NCBI RefSeq assembly: GCF_001984195.1
Contig: NZ_MTQN01000008.1
Location: 310,001 to 374,000 of the forward strand
DNA length: 64,000 bases
Origin: Kribbella sp. ALI-6-A
GTDB taxonomy: Bacteria; Actinomycetota; Actinomycetes; Propionibacteriales; Kribbellaceae
Reading direction: 5' to 3'
This document shows, in pieces, positions 61,011 to 64,000 of the stretch (position 1 is its first letter; each line of letters begins with the position of its first letter). Under the pieces are notes generated by a model that was not told the DNA's origin, did not search any database, and was given only the letters and a program-made list of their open reading frames with translations. Made by a program: the position numbers and the translations under genes.

Positions 61011-61673
61011 TCAGCGACCGCCGAGGTCAGCGGTGAGCAGGTCCTCCAGGTCGGTGAGGTCGCCGGCCCGGGCCGCCTTCAGGAAGGCGTCCAGGAGTTG
61101 CCGGTGGGCGAGCGACGACACCGGTGCCCTGCGGTCGGCGGTGAGGTGGCCACGGGCGCGGCTGACCAGTTGCCGCGCGTTCGCCGCGCCGGTGTGCAGC
61201 ATCTCGGAGATCCGCCCGTACGGGTAGTCGAACGCCTCGCGCAGGACATAGGCGGCGCGTTCGCGCGGTGGCAACGTGCCGAGCAGGGTGAGGATGGCCA
61301 GCTCGACCTCTTCGCCGAGCTCGGCCTCGGCGGCCGGATCGTCGTCGGTGCACCCGAGCTGCTCCTGGTACCACTCGCCGACCGGCGTCTCGTGCCGGCG
61401 ACGGGCCGACTGGCTGACGTTGATCGCGAGCCGGACGGTCATCGTCACCAGGAACGCGTGCGGATCCGCGACCACCGTCCGGTCGGTGCGCTGCCAGCGC
61501 AGCCAGATGTCCTGTACGACGTCCTCGGCGTCGCCGGCACTGGCCAGGACGCGGCCGGCGATCCGCAGCAACCTGGGCCGGGCGCTGACGAACACGGCGA
61601 CACCGTCGTCGGCCGCGGGCGACGGCACGCGGATGGGACTTTCGGTGTGTGCCCTGGACACGGTGACGGTCAC
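61011..61673 (-). CDS. ECF41/SigJ-like sigma factor with shortened SnoaL tail
   Basis: 220 aa. Region 2 (VFVSARPRLLRIAGRVLASA; AEDVVQDIWLRWQ) and region 4 (LPPRERAAYVLREAFDYPYG; LHTGAANARQLVSRARGHL) are intact. The usual ECF41 linker signature WLPEP appears as WYQEQL. After region 4, RQLLDAFLKAARAGDLTDLEDLL begins a SnoaL domain but stops 25-30 residues in. In ECF41 proteins the SnoaL tail controls activity, so this form may be deregulated. GTG at 61673 follows GGAAGGAACCGGAG; the frame is open to 61811. No anti-sigma gene adjoins it. Confidence 0.85.
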   Translation of the reverse strand: MTVTVSRAHTESPIRVPSPAADDGVAVFVSARPRLLRIAGRVLASAGDAEDVVQDIWLRWQRTDRTVVADPHAFLVTMTVRLAINVSQSARRRHETPVGEWYQEQLGCTDDDPAAEAELGEEVELAILTLLGTLPPRERAAYVLREAFDYPYGRISEMLHTGAANARQLVSRARGHLTADRRAPVSSLAHRQLLDAFLKAARAGDLTDLEDLLTADLGGR

Positions 61674-61760
61674 GGCTCCGGTTCCTTCCCTTCCGGCGGC
61701 ACCGCGCGGTGCCTGTGTCACCACCGTCGCGCCCGGCGCCGGTGCGCCGCGCCCTGGGAA

Positions 61761-61792
61761 GTCCGTGGTCACCCCGTGGTGTGACCACGGAC
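61761..61792. promoter_or_regulatory. 12-bp dyad between the third hydrolase and the sigma gene
   Basis: GTCCGTGGTCAC, eight-base loop, GTGACCACGGAC, followed by further CCACG-rich repeats to about 61822. Read leftwards it contains GGTCACA (61786-61780), a poor match to the local -35. It could be the hydrolase terminator, an operator of the sigma gene, or both. It is the main structure in the 247-bp gap 61674-61920. Confidence 0.45.
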
Positions 61793-61920
61793 GACCACGT
61801 GGCCGGACCACGCGCCACCACGTGCGCGCAGTCCCTCGGCGGGCAGCACCGTGCGCCGGGCCACGGAGGGGTGGCCCGGCGCGGGTTCGGTGCTTCGGGT
61901 AAGGAGGGCTGCGACGCCGG

Positions 61921-62763
61921 TCAGCGCACGGCCGCCCTCGCCGCCCCTTCGATGAACCGCGTCACGGTCGTGGGGTGGGTCATCAGGCCGACATGCCCGG
62001 CGTCGTACGTCGCCGTGGTGGCCCCGGCGCGGTTCGCCATGGTCCGCTGGGCGCCGATCGGGATGATCAGGTCCTTCGTGCCGAGCAGGGCCCAGGACGG
62101 GATCGTCCGCCAGGCCGGGGTGGCCGACGGCTCGTTGAGCGCGCCGACCGTGGCCGGCCGCTGCGTGGCCGCCACCAACGCCTTGTCCTCGGTGCTCAGC
62201 CCGGTCGCGAACGACGCGAAGACCGTGGACCGCTTCAGGTACAGCTCGGTGGCCGGCGTCGGCGGCAGAGTGGCGGGCACGAAGTCGAAGATCGTGGTCG
62301 GGTCGACCGAGAGCGCGGAATCCGGCCCGGCGAGCTGGGTGGCGCTCTCGCCGGCGTCCGGCAGGAACGCGTTCACGTAGACGAGCGCCTTGACCCCCGG
62401 GTGGCCGACGGCCGCGTTGCTGATCACGGGACCGCCGTACGAGTGACCCACCAGCACGATGGGTCCGGTGATCGTGTCCAGGTACGCCCGGATCGACGCC
62501 GCGTCGCCGGACAGCGACCGGAGCGGGTTCGCGAGGGCGGCGACCCGGTAGCCGTCGTCCTGGAGCTTGCTGATCACCGAGCTCCAGCTCGACGCGTCGG
62601 CCCAGGCACCGTGCACCAGAACGACGGTCGGTTTCGCCGTTCGGCTTTCGGAAGCGGCGCTCTGCGCCGGACTGAGACCGGCCGCGAACAGCGCGAGCGC
62701 GGCCAGGATCGTGACGGCGAACGACGGGTGCGCCCGGCGGGTGGTGCGAGGAAAGAGCCTCAT
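61921..62763 (-). CDS. Secreted alpha/beta hydrolase, paralogue 3
   Basis: 280 aa. Unlike its two paralogues it has a signal peptide (1-36, RRAHPSFAVTILAALALFAA, cleavage near SAASE). Catalytic Ser in IVLVGHSYGGPVISNAAVGH, VVLVHGAWADASSWSSVISK, Asp in GTKDLIIPIGAQR and His in YDAGHVGLMTHP. Starts with ATG at 62763. It lies upstream of the sigma gene on the same strand. Confidence 0.9.
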   Translation of the reverse strand: MRLFPRTTRRAHPSFAVTILAALALFAAGLSPAQSAASESRTAKPTVVLVHGAWADASSWSSVISKLQDDGYRVAALANPLRSLSGDAASIRAYLDTITGPIVLVGHSYGGPVISNAAVGHPGVKALVYVNAFLPDAGESATQLAGPDSALSVDPTTIFDFVPATLPPTPATELYLKRSTVFASFATGLSTEDKALVAATQRPATVGALNEPSATPAWRTIPSWALLGTKDLIIPIGAQRTMANRAGATTATYDAGHVGLMTHPTTVTRFIEGAARAAVR

Positions 62764-62820
62764 GGTGCGGATGTCCTGTTCTGTGCGGTGGGCGGCGGAG
62801 TCGCACGACTCACCGGGACA

Positions 62821-62847
62821 GACCGAGCGGTTCCTGGCGCTGTGACA
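62821..62847 (-). promoter_or_regulatory. ECF41-type promoter P4 (third alpha/beta hydrolase)
   Basis: On the minus strand: TGTCACA, 16 bases, GGTC, ending 57 bases before the ATG at 62763. It stands back to back with P5. Confidence 0.65.
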
Positions 62848-62881
62848 GCCGTTCCGGGGGAGGCGGACAGCCGTGCCGGCC

Positions 62882-62908
62882 TGTCACAGCGCTCGGCCGG
62901 GAGCTGTC
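62882..62908 (+). promoter_or_regulatory. ECF41-type promoter P5 (diiron-like gene)
   Basis: TGTCACA, 16 bases, TGTC on the plus strand, 101 bases before the ATG at 63010. Two TetR-type dyads lie between it and the gene. Confidence 0.55.
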
Positions 62909-62927
62909 CTCTGAGAGTCCGATCACT

Positions 62928-62951
62928 AAAAGTCAACGCGAGTTGACTTTT
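62928..62951. promoter_or_regulatory. TetR-type operator, copy 1
   Basis: AAAAGTCAAC, four bases, GTTGACTTTT: a 10-bp perfect dyad in an AT-rich island. Its core GTCAA, six bases, TTGAC repeats at 62977-62992. Confidence 0.7.
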
Positions 62952-62976
62952 CGGCCGACCGAATCCTACCGTCGAA

Positions 62977-62992
62977 GTCAACAGCCATTGAC
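62977..62992. promoter_or_regulatory. TetR-type operator, copy 2
   Basis: GTCAA, six bases, TTGAC, 18 bases before the ATG of the diiron-like gene, where binding would block translation start or promoter clearance. Centre spacing to copy 1 is 45 bp. Confidence 0.6.
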
Positions 62993-63009
62993 AAATTTCA
63001 GGGGTGGTC

Positions 63010-63918
63010 ATGACGCAGACGTCCGCCCGCGCGGAACGGGGCTCGGCGCCGCCGCGGGCTACCCAGGAAGGGCTTCGCCGGTTCGTCGAGCGGTTCGCCG
63101 AGGACCATCCGCCGCTGTCGCTGGCTGCGGCGGACCTGACCATCCACGACCCGGACGCGGTGCGCCGCCGGTTCGGGCCGGTCTTCAACTACCTGACCCG
63201 GGTCGAGTTCGAGGTCGAACGCAACGTCCTGGAGCTGCGCGCCTTGATGCCGGATGCCACCGAGGTGGACCGGTTCTTCTACCAGGAGGTCTGGTCGCCG
63301 CAGGAGTTGCAGCACGGAGTGCTGCTGGACGCCGTACAGCAGGGCTTCGGGTTGGCGCCGGAGCCTGCCGAGCTGAGCAGGGTGAGTGCCCGGATCAGGC
63401 TGGTCGGGGTGCTGTCGCACCTGCCCGGCATGCTCGGCGTGGTCCGGCTGCTCTACTACCTGACCGGCGCTGCCACCGAACGATCTGCGGTGGTCGCGTA
63501 TTCGCGCCTGGTCGACGGGCTGCGCGCCATGGGTGAGCGAGCCGTGGCGGAGACGGTCGTTGCCCCGATCAAGCGGCAGGAGCCGGGCCACTTCGCCTTC
63601 TACCGGCTGTCGGCGCAGGCGCTGGTGGCGGACGAAGGACTCCGGGACTGGCAGCTCCAGCTGGCGCGGATCCTGCGCCGCCGGTCGTTCGGGCTCGTCG
63701 GCGTGAACAATCGCAAGCAACAGGCGGACTTCGGCGACGTCGCTCGTGCTCTCGGTCTGGATCGGGAGCTGCTGGAGGTCGCCCGGCAGGTCAGCTTGGT
63801 GGAGCGCGAACTGCTGTGGGCTCAGCAGCAGGGCATGGACGTCCCCAGCTACATCCTGGCGGCGCTCCGGGATGCGATCGAGTCGAGCGTCGCGCGGGAA
63901 GCGGGACTCCGGCTGTGA
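63010..63918 (+). CDS. Ferritin-like (diiron-type) protein, function unknown
   Basis: 302 aa, mostly helical. Two metal-ligand type motifs are visible: Glu-x3-His in EVWSPQELQHGVLLD and Glu-x2-His in IKRQEPGHFAFYRLSAQAL, with further Glu in RVEFEVERNVLELR and LVERELLW, as expected for a ferritin-like diiron centre. It resembles an actinobacterial family sometimes wrongly named LepA. A role in lipid or aromatic oxidation is possible; not established. The ATG at 63010 is used. It has an ECF41-type promoter and two TetR-type operators. Confidence 0.72.
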   Translation: MTQTSARAERGSAPPRATQEGLRRFVERFAEDHPPLSLAAADLTIHDPDAVRRRFGPVFNYLTRVEFEVERNVLELRALMPDATEVDRFFYQEVWSPQELQHGVLLDAVQQGFGLAPEPAELSRVSARIRLVGVLSHLPGMLGVVRLLYYLTGAATERSAVVAYSRLVDGLRAMGERAVAETVVAPIKRQEPGHFAFYRLSAQALVADEGLRDWQLQLARILRRRSFGLVGVNNRKQQADFGDVARALGLDRELLEVARQVSLVERELLWAQQQGMDVPSYILAALRDAIESSVAREAGLRL

Positions 63919-63932
63919 CCGGCCGGCGATGC

Positions 63933-64000
63933 TCAGCCGGTGGCCATGTCCAGAGGGTCGCTGAGGTAGCGCTGTACGGCGGGTGCCAGGTCCGCGACCA
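63933..64000 (-). CDS. TetR family regulator, C-terminal fragment
   Basis: Only the last 21 codons are in the window (VADLAPAVQRYLSDPLDMAT, Gly, stop). The LAPAVQRYL pattern is common at the end of TetR regulators. It converges with the diiron-like gene, 14 bases apart, and is a candidate to bind the GTCAA/TTGAC dyads. The identification rests on a short tail. Confidence 0.5.
   Translation of the reverse strand, partial: VADLAPAVQRYLSDPLDMATG

Overview
This window is high-GC actinobacterial chromosome. Gene layout, GTG starts, many overlapping ATGA/GTGA gene junctions, leaderless-looking promoters and the sugar-catabolic gene content resemble Propionibacteriales such as Kribbella; the genus is an inference. 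No rRNA, tRNA, CRISPR array, complete insertion sequence or phage gene was found. No gene-free stretch exceeds 300 bases; the longest (9393-9637, 30788-30998, 61674-61920, 62764-63009) are described with their neighbours or sites.

Layout. (1) 1-2198: tail of a ring-cleaving dioxygenase, a CGNR-type regulator divergent from an organic hydroperoxide reductase (Ohr) with two matching palindromic operators between them, and a LuxR-type regulator. (2) 2191-7625: a candidate malonate-use module: MatC-like carrier, CaiB-type CoA transferase and a fused carboxyltransferase, divergent from a GntR regulator and a TSUP permease. (3) 7618-10870: a hypothetical protein, a YdcF/DUF218 membrane protein and an alditol oxidase. 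(4) 11077-31361: a xyloglucan locus with two CUT1 ABC importers, GH31 alpha-xylosidase, GH3 beta-glycosidase, GH74 xyloglucanase, GH42 beta-galactosidase, a GH12 remnant, two LacI regulators and one ROK regulator. The proposed flow is secreted GH74 cutting the backbone, import of oligosaccharides, then intracellular trimming by GH31, GH42 and GH3. LacI-type palindromes (TCGAAGCGCTTCGA and a variant) mark three promoters here.

(5) 31366-45798: the conserved actinobacterial block pncB, clpS, DUF2017, mec, cysO, cysM, murI, MBL phosphodiesterase, rph, rdgB. It is interrupted by an aldo/keto reductase, a two-component system with a membrane protein, a CxxCxGxG membrane protein, an oxidoreductase and an SGNH hydrolase. 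A 168-bp foldback element (44301-44468) sits directly before rph. (6) 45799-55248: an ASCH-like/winged-helix protein, a WYL regulator with a RidA protein, an acetyltransferase, a LysE exporter with a LysR regulator, an iron-box-controlled ferredoxin reductase (fprA), a lytic transglycosylase-like protein, an acyltransferase-like protein, an XRE-cupin regulator, a methyltransferase and a DinB-like protein. (7) 55378-57861: a secreted multidomain GH27 enzyme followed by a strong terminator.

(8) 57938-63918 looks like one regulon. Three alpha/beta hydrolases, an acetyltransferase and a diiron-like protein are each preceded by the same promoter pattern (C/T)GTCACA, 16 bases, (G/T)GTC, which closely matches the promoter type known for ECF41 sigma factors. 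An ECF41/SigJ-like sigma gene with a cut-short SnoaL tail lies among them. The window ends in the C-terminus of a TetR-type regulator.
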